Assembly: GCF_003202285.1 (NCBI RefSeq)
Contig: NZ_MASW01000005.1
Span: 434,001-498,000, forward strand
Direction of reading: 5' to 3'
DNA length: 64,000 nucleotides
Source: Prauserella muralis
GTDB taxonomy: Bacteria > Actinomycetota > Actinomycetes > Mycobacteriales > Pseudonocardiaceae
Shown here: positions 18,977-28,248 of the stretch, in pieces
How the letters are laid out: each line of letters opens with the position of its first letter
How positions within the stretch are numbered: the stretch's first letter is position 1
Made by a program: the position numbers and the translations under genes
The notes under the pieces: model-generated
Seen by the model: only the letters and a program-made list of their open reading frames with translations
Told to the model about the DNA's origin: nothing
Database searches by the model: none

Positions 18977-20179
18977 CTACGCGCTCGCCCGCTCGACGGG
19001 CACATCCCCCACTGCGGCCACGCGGCGCCTGCGCTGGGGCAGGCCGAAGGTCGGGTGCCAGATGGTCCACAGCGCGATCCTGTTGATGCCCTCCTTCACC
19101 AGCGCTGCCTTGCGGCCGGCCACATACCTCGGCTTGGCCTGCCCCCGCTCGTCGACCGGCTGCAGGATCCCGTCCCGCCGCCCGAGCGGGATGTGGTTGC
19201 CCGAGTAGACGAGTTTGACGGTGGTGATCTCGCGGCCGGTCAGCCGTCCCACGATGGCCTCGAAGGCCTGCCGCCCGGTGTAGCCGGCGGATCCGCAGGA
19301 CATCGGCAGCGGCCTGCCGTTGTCGCCGATGGCGTGGACGCTGTCGCCGACGGCGTAGACCTGGGGGTGCGAAACCGACCGCATGGTGCGGTCGACGACG
19401 ATCTGACCGCTCTCGGTGACCTCGAGGCCGCTGGCGGCGGCGAGAGGGTGCACCACGAACCCGGCCGCCCACACGGTGGCGTCCGAGACCAGGACGGTGC
19501 CGCCTGCGCAGCGCACCCCCGTCGCCTCGACGGCCTCGACGCTGGTGTGCTCCAGGACGGTGATGCCCAGCCGGTCGCAGATCCGCCGCAGGTGGCCGCG
19601 GGCTCCGGGCGCGAGCCGGGCGCCCAGCTCGCCGCGGGCGATCAGGGTCACCGCGAGACCGGGCCGGGCCTCGGCGATCTCGGTGGCCGCCTCGATGCCG
19701 GTCAACCCGTCGCCGACGACCAGCACCTTCCCGCCCTCACCTCGGTCGAGGGCGTCCAGGCGCTCGCGCAGGCGCAGTGCCGAGGGCCTGCCTGCGATGT
19801 CGAAGGCGTGTTCGGCCACGCCGGGCACGCCGCGGTCGGCGACGCGGCTGCCGAGTGCGTAGACCAGCGTGTCGTAGCCGAGCTCGCCGCCGCCGTCGGC
19901 GTCGGCCACGGCGACGACCCGGCGCTCGGGGTCGACCACGGTGGCCCGGGCCACCCGCAGCCGGATGCCCGTGCCCGCGAAGACGTCGGCGAGTTTGGGG
20001 GCCGTGACCGGGTGGCCGGCCGCGAGCTCGTGCAGCCGCAGCCGCTGGACGAAGTCCGGCTCGGCGTTGACGACGGTGATCTCGGTGTCCGCCGGGGACA
20101 GCCGGTGGGCCAGGTTCCCGGCCACGTAGGCCCCGGCATAACCGGCGCCGAGAACGACGATGCGGTGCTGGTGCTTCAT
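18977..20179 (-). CDS. NAD(P)/FAD-dependent oxidoreductase, NDH-2-like
   Basis: 400 residues. The FAD Rossmann site GAGYAG is at 11-16 in IVVLGAGYAGAYVA. A second nucleotide site VLVVGDGLTGIEAA is near residue 150, and the FAD-closing motif is VYAVGDSVHAIGDN. The fold is that of pyridine-nucleotide:quinone oxidoreductases. There is no membrane anchor apart from a basic C-terminal segment. Strong GAGGAGG precedes the ATG. It is co-transcribed with the ECF41 gene, so it is the likely target of that sigma factor. The electron acceptor is unknown. Confidence 0.85.
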   Translation of the reverse strand: MKHQHRIVVLGAGYAGAYVAGNLAHRLSPADTEITVVNAEPDFVQRLRLHELAAGHPVTAPKLADVFAGTGIRLRVARATVVDPERRVVAVADADGGGELGYDTLVYALGSRVADRGVPGVAEHAFDIAGRPSALRLRERLDALDRGEGGKVLVVGDGLTGIEAATEIAEARPGLAVTLIARGELGARLAPGARGHLRRICDRLGITVLEHTSVEAVEATGVRCAGGTVLVSDATVWAAGFVVHPLAAASGLEVTESGQIVVDRTMRSVSHPQVYAVGDSVHAIGDNGRPLPMSCGSAGYTGRQAFEAIVGRLTGREITTVKLVYSGNHIPLGRRDGILQPVDERGQAKPRYVAGRKAALVKEGINRIALWTIWHPTFGLPQRRRRVAAVGDVPVERASA

Positions 20180-20333
20180 GGGTTCCTCCTCGGTGCGCGT
20201 GCTCCCGGTGACTTGAGCGGGATGGCGCCCCGATTGCTGACAGCACCACGTATGGCGCGGGTCACAGTGAGCACCGCGGCGCCGCGACGGCGCGACGCGG
20301 GTCACGGAGCGGCCAGGGCGCTAACCTTCGCGG

Positions 20334-21275
20334 GTGGCCGTTGTGGACTGGTTGCTCGACGCGGACCCCGGCCTGCGCTGGCAGGTGCTGCGAGACCTGA
20401 TGGACGCGCCACCGGGTGAGGTCGCCGCCGAACGCTCGCGCGTCGTCGCCGAGGGCTGGGGCGCCCGGCTGCTGGCGCTGCGCGACCGCGACGGCCAGTG
20501 GGCGGGCGGCGCCTGCTTTCCCGCGGGCTTCGACTTCGACTTCTCGGCCGGTCAGCCGTGGACCGCGACCCTGCCGACGCTGACGTTGCTGCGCGAGCTG
20601 GGCGCCGACCCCTCCGCCGCGCCGATCCGGGAGACCATGGCGCTGGTGCGGGACAACTGCCGGTGGGAGCACGCCGGGCAGCGGTTCTTCGACGGCGAGG
20701 TCGAGCCGTGCATCAACGGGCGGACCGTCGCACTCGGCGCCTACTTCGGCGTGGATGTCGACGGCATCGTCACCCGCCTGCTCGGCGAGCAACTCGCCGA
20801 CGGTGGCTGGAACTGCGAGGCGGAGAACGGCTCGCTGCGTTCGTCATTCCACTCGACCCTCTGTGTGCTGGAGGGGTTGCTGGAACACGAGTGGGCGACC
20901 GGCGGCACGGCGGCGTCGGCCACGGCGCGATGGCGCGGTGAGGAGTACCTGCTGCGGCGGAGGCTGTTCCGGCGGCTGAGCACGGGCGAGGTCGTCGAGC
21001 CCGCGTGGCTGCGCTTCTCGTTCCCGTGCTGGTGGCACTACGACGTGCTCCGCGCGCTGGACTACTTCCGCGCCGCGCGGCGGCCTGATCCCCGCCTGGC
21101 CGAGGCGATCGGCCTCGTGCGCTCGGCGCGGCGGCCGGACAGGTCCTGGCTGCTGGAGAACACGCACCGGGGCGCGGTCCATTTCGCCATGGAGGACGGG
21201 GACGGCAGGCCCAGCCGGTGGAACACGCTGCGGGCACTGCGGGTGCTGGACTGGTACGAGCGCGGCGCGCGCTAA
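20334..21275 (+). CDS. Alpha/alpha-toroid (terpene-cyclase/prenyltransferase-like) protein
   Basis: 313 residues from GTG. Repeated helical hairpins with aromatic and Gly/Trp motifs appear: QWAGGACFPAGF, TATLPTLTLLRELG, DGGWNCEAENGSLRSSFHST, FSFPCWWHYDVLRALDYF and RPSRWNTLRALRVLDWYE. They resemble QW-type repeats of squalene-cyclase-like proteins. No DXDD or DDXXD catalytic motif is evident, so enzymatic activity is not asserted. The 3' end overlaps the convergent MarR gene by 4 bp. Confidence 0.6.
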   Translation: MAVVDWLLDADPGLRWQVLRDLMDAPPGEVAAERSRVVAEGWGARLLALRDRDGQWAGGACFPAGFDFDFSAGQPWTATLPTLTLLRELGADPSAAPIRETMALVRDNCRWEHAGQRFFDGEVEPCINGRTVALGAYFGVDVDGIVTRLLGEQLADGGWNCEAENGSLRSSFHSTLCVLEGLLEHEWATGGTAASATARWRGEEYLLRRRLFRRLSTGEVVEPAWLRFSFPCWWHYDVLRALDYFRAARRPDPRLAEAIGLVRSARRPDRSWLLENTHRGAVHFAMEDGDGRPSRWNTLRALRVLDWYERGAR

Positions 21276-21769
21276 CCGTCCCTGCGGCGGGCGCGCGCGG
21301 CCGCCGAGCGGGGCGGTTCGGCGCGCATGTGGTCGCGCACCCTGGTCATGACGTCGCCGAGTGCCCGCACGTCCTCACCGGACAGGGGCGCGAACAGCAG
21401 GCGCCGGGCCACCTCGACGTGGCCGGGCAGCACCTGGTCGACCCGCTGCCTGCCGGCGTCGGTGATGGTCACCAGGGTGGCCCGCTCGTCGTCCGGGCTG
21501 GGCCCGCGCGTGACGAGCCCCGCCTTCTCCAGCAGCCCCGCCTGGTAGGTCAGGCCGCTGCGGCTGTAGACGACGCCGTCGGCGAGTTCGGTCATCGTCA
21601 GCTGTCCCTGCGCGTCGGTCAGCCGCGCCAGCAGCTGGAACTGCACGTAGCTGAGGTCGCCGTCGGCGCGCAACTGCTGCTCCACCGCGTGCTGGAGCAG
21701 GCTGACGGACTCCATGAGCACGAAGTAGGTCGCCAGTTGCTCCGGTCCGAGGCCCTCGGTGTCGGCCAT
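21272..21769 (-). CDS. MarR-family transcriptional regulator
   Basis: 165 residues from the ATG giving MADTEGLGPEQ. The winged HTH is visible: YVQFQLLARLTDAQGQLTMTELADGVVYSRSGLTYQAGLLEKAGLV, and the wing with DDERATLVTITDAG. A longer frame to 21829 would run through the operator region and is rejected. It is divergent from the quinone oxidoreductase/OYE operon, with three copies of an AATTCGAA-containing site between. It probably represses both sides and responds to an electrophile or phenolic ligand. Confidence 0.9.
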   Translation of the reverse strand: MADTEGLGPEQLATYFVLMESVSLLQHAVEQQLRADGDLSYVQFQLLARLTDAQGQLTMTELADGVVYSRSGLTYQAGLLEKAGLVTRGPSPDDERATLVTITDAGRQRVDQVLPGHVEVARRLLFAPLSGEDVRALGDVMTRVRDHMRAEPPRSAAARARRRDG

Positions 21770-21788
21770 CCGCCCACTGTATCGCTGT

Positions 21789-21893
21789 GAATTCGAAGTA
21801 TTCCCGGACCCGGCCGTGACCATCGTCATGCTCGCACCACTGGTGCTTCGAATTCGAAGCAGCGTACTGTCGGCCCCATAGTTCGAATTCGAA
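21789..21893. promoter_or_regulatory. Triple TTCGAATTCGAA operator
   Basis: Three related sites in the marR/oxidoreductase gap: a half-degenerate GAATTCGAAG at 21789-21798, a perfect 14-bp palindrome CTTCGAATTCGAAG at 21846-21859, and TTCGAATTCGAA at 21882-21893. The last two are 36 bp apart centre to centre, about 3.5 helical turns. The last site is 20 bp before the oxidoreductase start, close to its ribosome site GGAGGT. Such repeats beside a marR gene are probable operators. Confidence 0.75.
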
Positions 21894-21912
21894 GCAACTC
21901 GGAGGTAGTGAC

Positions 21913-22845
21913 ATGAAGGCGATCCGGTTCCACCGCTACGGCGGCAGTGACGTCCTGGCCTACGAGGACGCGCCCCGCCCCGTGCCCGGCCAGGGGCAGG
22001 TCCTGGTGACCGTGGCGGCCACCTCGTTCAACCCCCTCGACGCGGCCCTCCGCGCCGGCTACCTGCACGACGTGTTCCCCCTGGAACTCCCGCACGTGCC
22101 CGGCATCGATGTCGCCGGGACCATCGCCGAGCTCGGCCCCGGTGTCGAAGGCTGGGCGGTCGGCGACGCGGTGATCGCGTTCCTGCCGATCAATGCCGAC
22201 GGCGCGGCCGCCGAGCACGTGCTCGCGCCCGCGGAGGTCCTCGCGGCGGCTCCCACCACGGTCCCGCTCGCCGACGCGGCCGCCCTGCCCGCCGTCGGCC
22301 TCACCGCCTGGCAGTCCCTGTTCGAGCACGCACGGCTGCGGGCCGGGCAGGCGATCCTCGTCAACGGAGCGGGCGGGGCGGTCGGAGGCTACGCCGTCCA
22401 GCTCGCCGCCTCCGCCGGCGCCCGCGTCGTGGCGACCGCGAGCCCCCGCAGCGCCGAACGGGTGCGGGGCGACGGCGCCGAGCGCGTCCTCGACCACACC
22501 GCCACGCCCGTCACCGAAGCGGCAGGCGAACGGTTCGACGTCGTGCTGAACCTCGTGGCCACGACCCCCGGGGACACCGCCGCCCTGACCGGCCTCGTCG
22601 CCGACGGCGGGGTGCTCGTCAGCACCACCACCCCAGGGCCCGAGGACCCCACCCGCGGAGTGCGCAGCGTGCGCGTCCTCGCCCGCAGCGACGCCGCGCA
22701 GCTCGCCGAACTGGTGACCCGCGTCGACGAGGGACGGCTGGCCGTCCACGTCGCCGACCGGCGCCCGCTGACCGACCTCGCCGCCGTGCACGACCGGGCC
22801 GCCGCCGCGGGCCTGCCCGGCAAGACCGTCCTGCTCCCCGCCTGA
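21913..22845 (+). CDS. NADP-dependent zinc-free quinone oxidoreductase (MDR family)
   Basis: 310 residues. The N-terminal GroES-like domain (MKAIRFHRYGGSDVLAYEDAPRP, FNPLDAALRAGY, PHVPGIDVAGTIAELG) is followed by a Rossmann domain with GAGGAVGGYAVQLA. No structural or catalytic zinc Cys set is present, so it belongs to the quinone oxidoreductase/zeta-crystallin branch that reduces quinones and enones with NADPH. It has a GGAGGT ribosome site and is first in an operon with an Old Yellow Enzyme homologue, under the divergent MarR. Confidence 0.88.
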   Translation: MKAIRFHRYGGSDVLAYEDAPRPVPGQGQVLVTVAATSFNPLDAALRAGYLHDVFPLELPHVPGIDVAGTIAELGPGVEGWAVGDAVIAFLPINADGAAAEHVLAPAEVLAAAPTTVPLADAAALPAVGLTAWQSLFEHARLRAGQAILVNGAGGAVGGYAVQLAASAGARVVATASPRSAERVRGDGAERVLDHTATPVTEAAGERFDVVLNLVATTPGDTAALTGLVADGGVLVSTTTPGPEDPTRGVRSVRVLARSDAAQLAELVTRVDEGRLAVHVADRRPLTDLAAVHDRAAAAGLPGKTVLLPA

Positions 22846-22877
22846 GCACCGCACCACAGACACCGGAAAGGAACACC

Positions 22878-23957
22878 ATGACCACCGCATTCGACCCGGT
22901 CGACCTGGCCGGCCGCAAACTGGCCAACCGCATCGCGATGGCCCCGATGACCCGCAGCCGCGCCTACGGTCCCGGCGGCGCTCCCACCGAGGCCACCGCC
23001 ACCTACTACGCCCAGCGCGCCACCGCGGGGCTGATCGTCACCGAGGGCATTCAGCCGTCGGTGGTCGGCCAGGGCTACCCCGACACCCCCGGCCTGCACT
23101 CCGAACAGCAGGTCGCCGCGTGGCGCGCCGTCACCGACGCCGTGCACGCCCAGGACGGCGTGATCTTCGCCCAGCTCATGCACACCGGGCGCATCGGGCA
23201 CCCCAGCCTGCTGCCCGACGGGCTGGTCCCCGTCGCGCCCTCCCCCTTCCCGGCACGCGGGCAGGTCTTCACCCGCCAGGGCCCGCAGGACTTCGTCACC
23301 CCGGCCGGGCTCGACGCCGCAGGCATCGGCAGGACCATCGACGACTTCGCCCAGGCCGCGCGCAACGCCATCGCCGCGGGCTTCGACGGCGTCGAGATCC
23401 ACGGGGCGAACGGCTACCTGCTCCACCAGTTCCTCGCCCCCAACACCAACCGGCGCACTGACGCCTGGGGCGGTTCCGTCGAGGGGCGCGTCCGCCTCAC
23501 CGTCGAGGTGGCCACGGCGGTCGCCGACGCGATCGGCGGTCACCGCACCGGGCTGCGCATCTCGCCCGGCAACCCGTTCAACGACATCGCCGAGACCGAC
23601 CCGGCGGACCGCGAGGCGACCTACACGACCCTGGCCGCCCGGCTGGCACCGCTCGAGCTGGCCTACCTGCACCTCGCCGAGGGCCCCGACCGGGACCTGA
23701 CCGCCCGGCTGCGCGCCGGCTGGCCCGGCACGCTCGTGCTCAACCCGTTCACCCATCCCGAACCCACCGGGCCGGAGGCGCTGGACCTCGTCGCGGACGG
23801 CACCGCCGACGTTCTCGCCTTCGGAGCGCTGTTCCTGGCCAACCCGGACCTGCCCCGCAGGCTCGCGGCCGGAGGCCCCTACAACGTCCCCGATCGCGCC
23901 ACCTTCTACGGCGGCGACGAGCGCGGCTACACCGACTACCCGGCCCTGCCGGACTGA
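22878..23957 (+). CDS. Old Yellow Enzyme family alkene reductase
   Basis: 359 residues of the FMN TIM-barrel OYE/NemA type. FDPVDLAGRKLANRIAMAPMTRSRA is at the N-terminus, and FDGVEIHGANGYLLHQFLAPNTNRRTDAWGGSVEGR carries the His/Asn pair that hydrogen-bonds the substrate carbonyl. ADVLAFGALFLANPDLPRRL binds the FMN phosphate. It would reduce activated C=C bonds or nitro-compounds with NAD(P)H. Separated by 32 bp from the quinone oxidoreductase and likely co-transcribed. The pair with MarR parallels electrophile-responsive units such as nemRA. Confidence 0.92.
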   Translation: MTTAFDPVDLAGRKLANRIAMAPMTRSRAYGPGGAPTEATATYYAQRATAGLIVTEGIQPSVVGQGYPDTPGLHSEQQVAAWRAVTDAVHAQDGVIFAQLMHTGRIGHPSLLPDGLVPVAPSPFPARGQVFTRQGPQDFVTPAGLDAAGIGRTIDDFAQAARNAIAAGFDGVEIHGANGYLLHQFLAPNTNRRTDAWGGSVEGRVRLTVEVATAVADAIGGHRTGLRISPGNPFNDIAETDPADREATYTTLAARLAPLELAYLHLAEGPDRDLTARLRAGWPGTLVLNPFTHPEPTGPEALDLVADGTADVLAFGALFLANPDLPRRLAAGGPYNVPDRATFYGGDERGYTDYPALPD

Positions 23958-24024
23958 GTGGCACCCGCGCGCGAATCCGGTGTCCCGGCCGCGACCCGGC
24001 GGCCGGGACACCGCGCTTGGCGGG

Positions 24025-25524
24025 TCAGCCGGTGGTCGGGAAGTGGAACGCGGCGGCCTCCGCCGAGCGCGTCACATGCGGCCACCGGGTGGTGACCACC
24101 TTGGCGCGCGTGTAGAAACGCACGCCCTCCGGACCGTGGATGGGGCTGTCGCCGATGAGCGAGTCCTTCCAGCCGCCGAACGAGTAGTACGACATCGGCA
24201 CCGGGATGGGCACGTTCACCCCGATCATCCCGACCTTGACCTCCCGCTGGAAGCGGCGCGCGGCCTCACCTCCGGCCGTGAAGATCGCCGTGCCGTTGCC
24301 GTAGGGGTTGTCGTTGATGACCCGGATGGCCTCGTCCACGGTGTCCACGCGCACGATCGCCAGCACCGGGCCGAAGATCTCCTCCCGGTAGGCGGCCATG
24401 TCCGGGGTGACCCGGTCCAGCACCGTCGGGCCGACGAAGAAGCCGTCCTCGTGCCCCTCGACGGTCACCCCGCGCCCGTCGACCACCACGGTGGCGCCCT
24501 GCTCGGCGCCCTGCGTGACGGCCGCGACCACCCGCTCCCGGGCGGCCCTCGTGATCACCGGGCCCATGTCGCTGGCCGGGTCCTGCCCGGGGCCGACCTT
24601 CACCTCGCGAGCCTTGCGCTCCAGCACCTCCACCAGCGCGTCCCCTGCCGCGCCGACCGCGACCCCCACGGAGACGGCCATGCACCGCTGCCCCGCCGAG
24701 CCGAACGCCGCCGCGGTGAGGTGGTCGGCCGCGAACTCCAGATCGGCGTCGGGCAGCACCACCGCGTGGTTCTTCGCCCCGCCGAGGGCCTGCACCCGCT
24801 TGCCGCCGGCGGTGGCGCGCTCGTGCACGTACCGGGCGACGGGGGTCGAGCCGACGAACGACACCGCCGCGACGTCCGGGTGGTCCAGGATCGCGTCCAC
24901 CGCCGTCTTGTCACCGTTGACGACGTTGAACACGCCCTCGGGAAGGCCTGCCTCGGCGTAGAGCTCGGCGACGAACGCCGACGCCGAAGGGTCCCGCTCG
25001 CTGGGCTTGAGCACGAACGTGTTTCCCGTGGCGATCGCGATCGGATGCATCCACAACGGCACCATGATCGGGAAGTTGAACGGCGTGATCCCCGCGACCA
25101 CCCCCAGCGGCTGCCGGAAGTTGTGCACGTCCACGTCGCGCGAGACCTGGTCGGAGAAGCTCCCCTTGAGCGCGTCGGCGATGCCGCACGCGTACTCGAC
25201 GACCTCGCGGCCGCGCACGATCTCGCCGCGCGCGTCGTCGACCACCTTGCCGTGCTCGCTGGAGATCAGCCGTGCCAGCTCGTCCTCGTGCCTGACCAGC
25301 AGCTCCCGGAAGGCGAACATCACCTTCGTGCGCTGCGCCAGCGACGAGTCACCCCACGAGTCGAAGGCCTTGCTCGCCGCGGCCACCGCCGAGTCCACAT
25401 CGGCGGGCTCGGCGAGCAGCACAGCGGCCTGCTGGGCTCCGGTGGCCGGATCGTGGACGGGCGCCGTGCGGGTCGATCCCGCCGCCGTGGCGGCGCCGTT
25501 GATCCAGTGCTCGATCGTTTTCAC
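24025..25524 (-). CDS. iolA: CoA-acylating methylmalonate-semialdehyde dehydrogenase
   Basis: 499 residues, ALDH superfamily. GITPFNFPIMVPLWMHPIAIATGNTFVLKPSE is near the middle, and the catalytic C281 is in SAGQRCMAVSVGVAVG, typical of the MmsA/IolA group, which makes propionyl- or acetyl-CoA from (methyl)malonate semialdehyde. In the inositol pathway it performs the last step. It is the last gene of the minus-strand iol operon, 7 bp after iolD. The neighbouring iol genes favour IolA over the valine-pathway MmsA, although both reactions are possible. Confidence 0.92.
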   Translation of the reverse strand: MKTIEHWINGAATAAGSTRTAPVHDPATGAQQAAVLLAEPADVDSAVAAASKAFDSWGDSSLAQRTKVMFAFRELLVRHEDELARLISSEHGKVVDDARGEIVRGREVVEYACGIADALKGSFSDQVSRDVDVHNFRQPLGVVAGITPFNFPIMVPLWMHPIAIATGNTFVLKPSERDPSASAFVAELYAEAGLPEGVFNVVNGDKTAVDAILDHPDVAAVSFVGSTPVARYVHERATAGGKRVQALGGAKNHAVVLPDADLEFAADHLTAAAFGSAGQRCMAVSVGVAVGAAGDALVEVLERKAREVKVGPGQDPASDMGPVITRAARERVVAAVTQGAEQGATVVVDGRGVTVEGHEDGFFVGPTVLDRVTPDMAAYREEIFGPVLAIVRVDTVDEAIRVINDNPYGNGTAIFTAGGEAARRFQREVKVGMIGVNVPIPVPMSYYSFGGWKDSLIGDSPIHGPEGVRFYTRAKVVTTRWPHVTRSAEAAAFHFPTTG

Positions 25525-25531
25525 GCTGCTC

Positions 25532-27400
25532 CTACAGGTAGTGACGCTGGGACCGCTTGGCGGCGGCGTAGGTCTCGTGGGCCTTGCGCGTGGAGTCCAA
25601 CTCGGACACTTCGCTGACCGGCACGTCCCACCACGCCGAGCCGGGCGGGTTGGGTCCGAACGGGTCGGTCTCGACGTGCACGACCGTGGTCGTGGAACCG
25701 GCCTTCGCCTGGGCGATCGCCGCCGTGAACTCGTCCACGGTAGACGCGGTGAGCACGGTCGCGCCGAGGCTGGCGGCGTTGGCGGCGAGGTCGACCGGCA
25801 GCACGGCGCCCTCCAGCAGGCCGGACTCCTCGCTGCGGTAGCGGTAGGACGTGCCGAACCGCTGCGAGCCCAGCGACTCCGACAGCGAGCCGATCGAGGC
25901 GAAGCCGTGGTTCTGCACGATCACGATGATCACCTTGAGCCCCTCGGAGACCATCGTGACGATCTCCTGCGACATCATCAGGTACGAGCCGTCGCCGACC
26001 AGCACCACGACCTCGCGGTCGGGCGCGGCCAGCTTCGCCCCGACCCCGGCGGCCACCTCGTAACCCATGCAGGAGTAGGCGTACTCGACGTGGTAGGCCT
26101 TGGGGTCGCGGGCCCGCCACAGCATCTGCAGGTCCCCCGGCATCGACCCGGCCGCGTTGATCACCACGTCGCGGTCGTCGAGCGCGGCGTTGAGGGCGCC
26201 CAGGATCTCGGTCTGGGCGGGCTTGGGCCCGTGCCCCAGGTGGAAGCACTCCTCGGCCGTGCGGTTCCAGTCCTCGGCGAGCGTCCGCACGCGGGTGCGG
26301 TAGGCATCGTCGACGTGCCAGCCCTCCAGCGCCGCGTGCAGCGCCCGGATGCCGCGCCGCGCGTCGGCCAGCAGCATCTCGGCGGAGTGCTTGGCCGCGT
26401 CCAGCCGCGCCACGTTGAGGTTGACGAACGTGACGCCGGGATTGCCGAACACGGTGTGCGAGGCGGTGGTGAAGTCGCTGTAGCGGGTGCCGATGCCCAG
26501 CACCACGTCGGCCTCGGCCGCCAGCGCGTTGGCCGCGGAGGTGCCGGTGGAGCCGAGGCCGCCGACCGCGCACGGGTGGTCCCACGGCACGGCGCCCTTG
26601 CCCGCGTGGGTGTCGGCCACGGGAATGCCGGTCGCCGCGGCGAAGCCCCGCAGGTCCTGCTCGGCCTCCGAGTAGACGACGCCGCCGCCCGCCACGATCA
26701 GCGGTGCCGAGGCGCCGCGCAGCAGCGCGACGGCGCGGTCCAGGGCGTCGCGTTCCGGCTCGGGACGGCCCACGTGCCACACGCGGCGGCGGAAGAAGTC
26801 CTCCGGCCAGTCGTAGGCCTCGGCCTGCACGTCCTGGGGCAGCGACAGGGTCACCGCGCCCGTCTCCACCGGGTCGGTCAGCACGCGCATCGCCGCCAGC
26901 GCGGCCGGGATCAGCTGCTCGGGGCGGGTGATGCGGTCGAAGTACTTCGACACCGGCCGGAACGCGTCGTTGACGGTGACGTCGCCGCCGCGGGTGTCCT
27001 CCAGCTGCTGCAGCACCGGATCCGGGTCGCGGCCGGCGAACATGTCGCTGGGCAGCAACAGCACGGGCAGCCGGTTGGTGGTCGCCAGTGCCGCACCGGT
27101 GATCATGTTCGTGGAACCCGGGCCGGTGGAGGCGGTGCAGGCGAAGGTCTGCAGCCGGTTGCGCATCTTGGCGAACGCCGTCGCCACGTGCACCTGGCCC
27201 TGCTCGTTGCGGGCGAGGTAGTAGGGCAGGTCCGCCTCGCCCGTGCGGGCGGCCTGCAGCAGCGCCTGCCCCAGCCCGGCGACGTTGCCGTGGCCGAAGA
27301 TGCCCCACACGCCGGGGATCAGGCGCTGCTCGACGCCGTCGCGCTCGGAGTACTGGCTGGCGAGGAAACGCACCAGCGCCTGCGCCGTGGTCAGTCTCAT
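25532..27400 (-). CDS. iolD: 3D-(3,5/4)-trihydroxycyclohexane-1,2-dione acylhydrolase (decyclizing)
   Basis: 622 residues, thiamine-diphosphate enzyme. ALVRFLASQYSERDG is at the N-terminus. The ThDP/Mg site is VVVLVGDGSYLMMSQEIVTM followed by NHGFASIGSLSESLGSQRFG, the last block being characteristic of IolD. The enzyme opens the trihydroxycyclohexanedione ring in myo-inositol catabolism. The chosen ATG overlaps the iolB stop by 4 nt, indicating coupling; upstream in-frame codons are within iolB and are rejected. Confidence 0.94.
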   Translation of the reverse strand: MRLTTAQALVRFLASQYSERDGVEQRLIPGVWGIFGHGNVAGLGQALLQAARTGEADLPYYLARNEQGQVHVATAFAKMRNRLQTFACTASTGPGSTNMITGAALATTNRLPVLLLPSDMFAGRDPDPVLQQLEDTRGGDVTVNDAFRPVSKYFDRITRPEQLIPAALAAMRVLTDPVETGAVTLSLPQDVQAEAYDWPEDFFRRRVWHVGRPEPERDALDRAVALLRGASAPLIVAGGGVVYSEAEQDLRGFAAATGIPVADTHAGKGAVPWDHPCAVGGLGSTGTSAANALAAEADVVLGIGTRYSDFTTASHTVFGNPGVTFVNLNVARLDAAKHSAEMLLADARRGIRALHAALEGWHVDDAYRTRVRTLAEDWNRTAEECFHLGHGPKPAQTEILGALNAALDDRDVVINAAGSMPGDLQMLWRARDPKAYHVEYAYSCMGYEVAAGVGAKLAAPDREVVVLVGDGSYLMMSQEIVTMVSEGLKVIIVIVQNHGFASIGSLSESLGSQRFGTSYRYRSEESGLLEGAVLPVDLAANAASLGATVLTASTVDEFTAAIAQAKAGSTTTVVHVETDPFGPNPPGSAWWDVPVSEVSELDSTRKAHETYAAAKRSQRHYL

Positions 27401-28248
27401 CGCCGCCTCCCTGCGGTGCCGAAGGGCAGGCGCGGGTCCACGTCCTGCGACTCCCACGTCTGGCGCACCCAGCCGTGCGCGGGGTCGTCACAGATGAGCC
27501 ACGCCCGCTCCTGCCCGGGGCCTGCCATCACGTTGAGGTAGTAGAGGTCGTAGCCGGGCGCGGCCATCGAAGGGCCGTGCCAGCCGTGCGGGATCAGCAC
27601 CACGTCGCCCGTGCGAACCTCGGCCAGCACGTCGATCGGCCGCTCGGCGGTGCCGTACACCCGCTGGTAGCCCATGCCGTCGCGGCCCACCTCGAAGTAG
27701 TAGATCTCCTCCAGCACGCTCTCGCCCTCGCGGGCCTCGTCGTGCTTGTGCGGCGGGTAGGACGACCAGTTGCCGCCCGGCGTCAGCACCTCGCACACCA
27801 GCAGCTGGTCGGCGTCGAAGGTGTGCGGCAGGCAGTAGTTGTTGACCTGGCGGCTGCAGTTGCCCGCGCCCCGCAGCTCCACCGGCACGTTCTCGGCGGG
27901 CCCGTAGCGGGCGGGCAACCGCCGCTGCGTCCTGGCCGAGGGCAGCGCGAAGCGGCCGGTGCCCGTGATCGTGGCCTCGGCGTCGCAGGGCAGGTAGACG
28001 AAGTCGGTGACCGCGTCGAACACGCCCGTGCGCCCGGCAAGGGTGAACGTCTCGCCGTCCACGCCGACCGTGCCGCTGCCCGACAGGGGCAGCACGAGCG
28101 TCTCGGCGTCGCCGGTGGCCACGGTCCGCGTGCCGCCGTCCAGTTCGAGCACCCGCAGCCCCGAGTGGCCCCAGCCCGCCGACTCGGGTGTGACCACCAG
28201 GCTGAACGGTCCGTCGGCGGTGCTTCCCGCCTCGCGATACAACGTCAT
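27397..28248 (-). CDS. iolB: 5-deoxy-glucuronate isomerase
   Basis: 283 residues with two cupin halves. The metal-site region reads GGNWSSYPPHKHDE followed by VLEEIYYFEV and HGWHGPSMAAPGYDLYYLNVMAG, all family signatures. It isomerises 5-deoxy-glucuronate to 5-dehydro-2-deoxygluconate. Overlaps of 4 nt with the genes on both sides show a tightly coupled operon. Confidence 0.94.
   Translation of the reverse strand: MTLYREAGSTADGPFSLVVTPESAGWGHSGLRVLELDGGTRTVATGDAETLVLPLSGSGTVGVDGETFTLAGRTGVFDAVTDFVYLPCDAEATITGTGRFALPSARTQRRLPARYGPAENVPVELRGAGNCSRQVNNYCLPHTFDADQLLVCEVLTPGGNWSSYPPHKHDEAREGESVLEEIYYFEVGRDGMGYQRVYGTAERPIDVLAEVRTGDVVLIPHGWHGPSMAAPGYDLYYLNVMAGPGQERAWLICDDPAHGWVRQTWESQDVDPRLPFGTAGRRR

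Noticed and set aside
20180-20333. An ECF41-type promoter upstream of the oxidoreductase/ECF41 operon.
   Set aside because: TGTGAC and CGT-like segments exist on the minus strand but the spacing (about 10 nt) is wrong for an ECF promoter.
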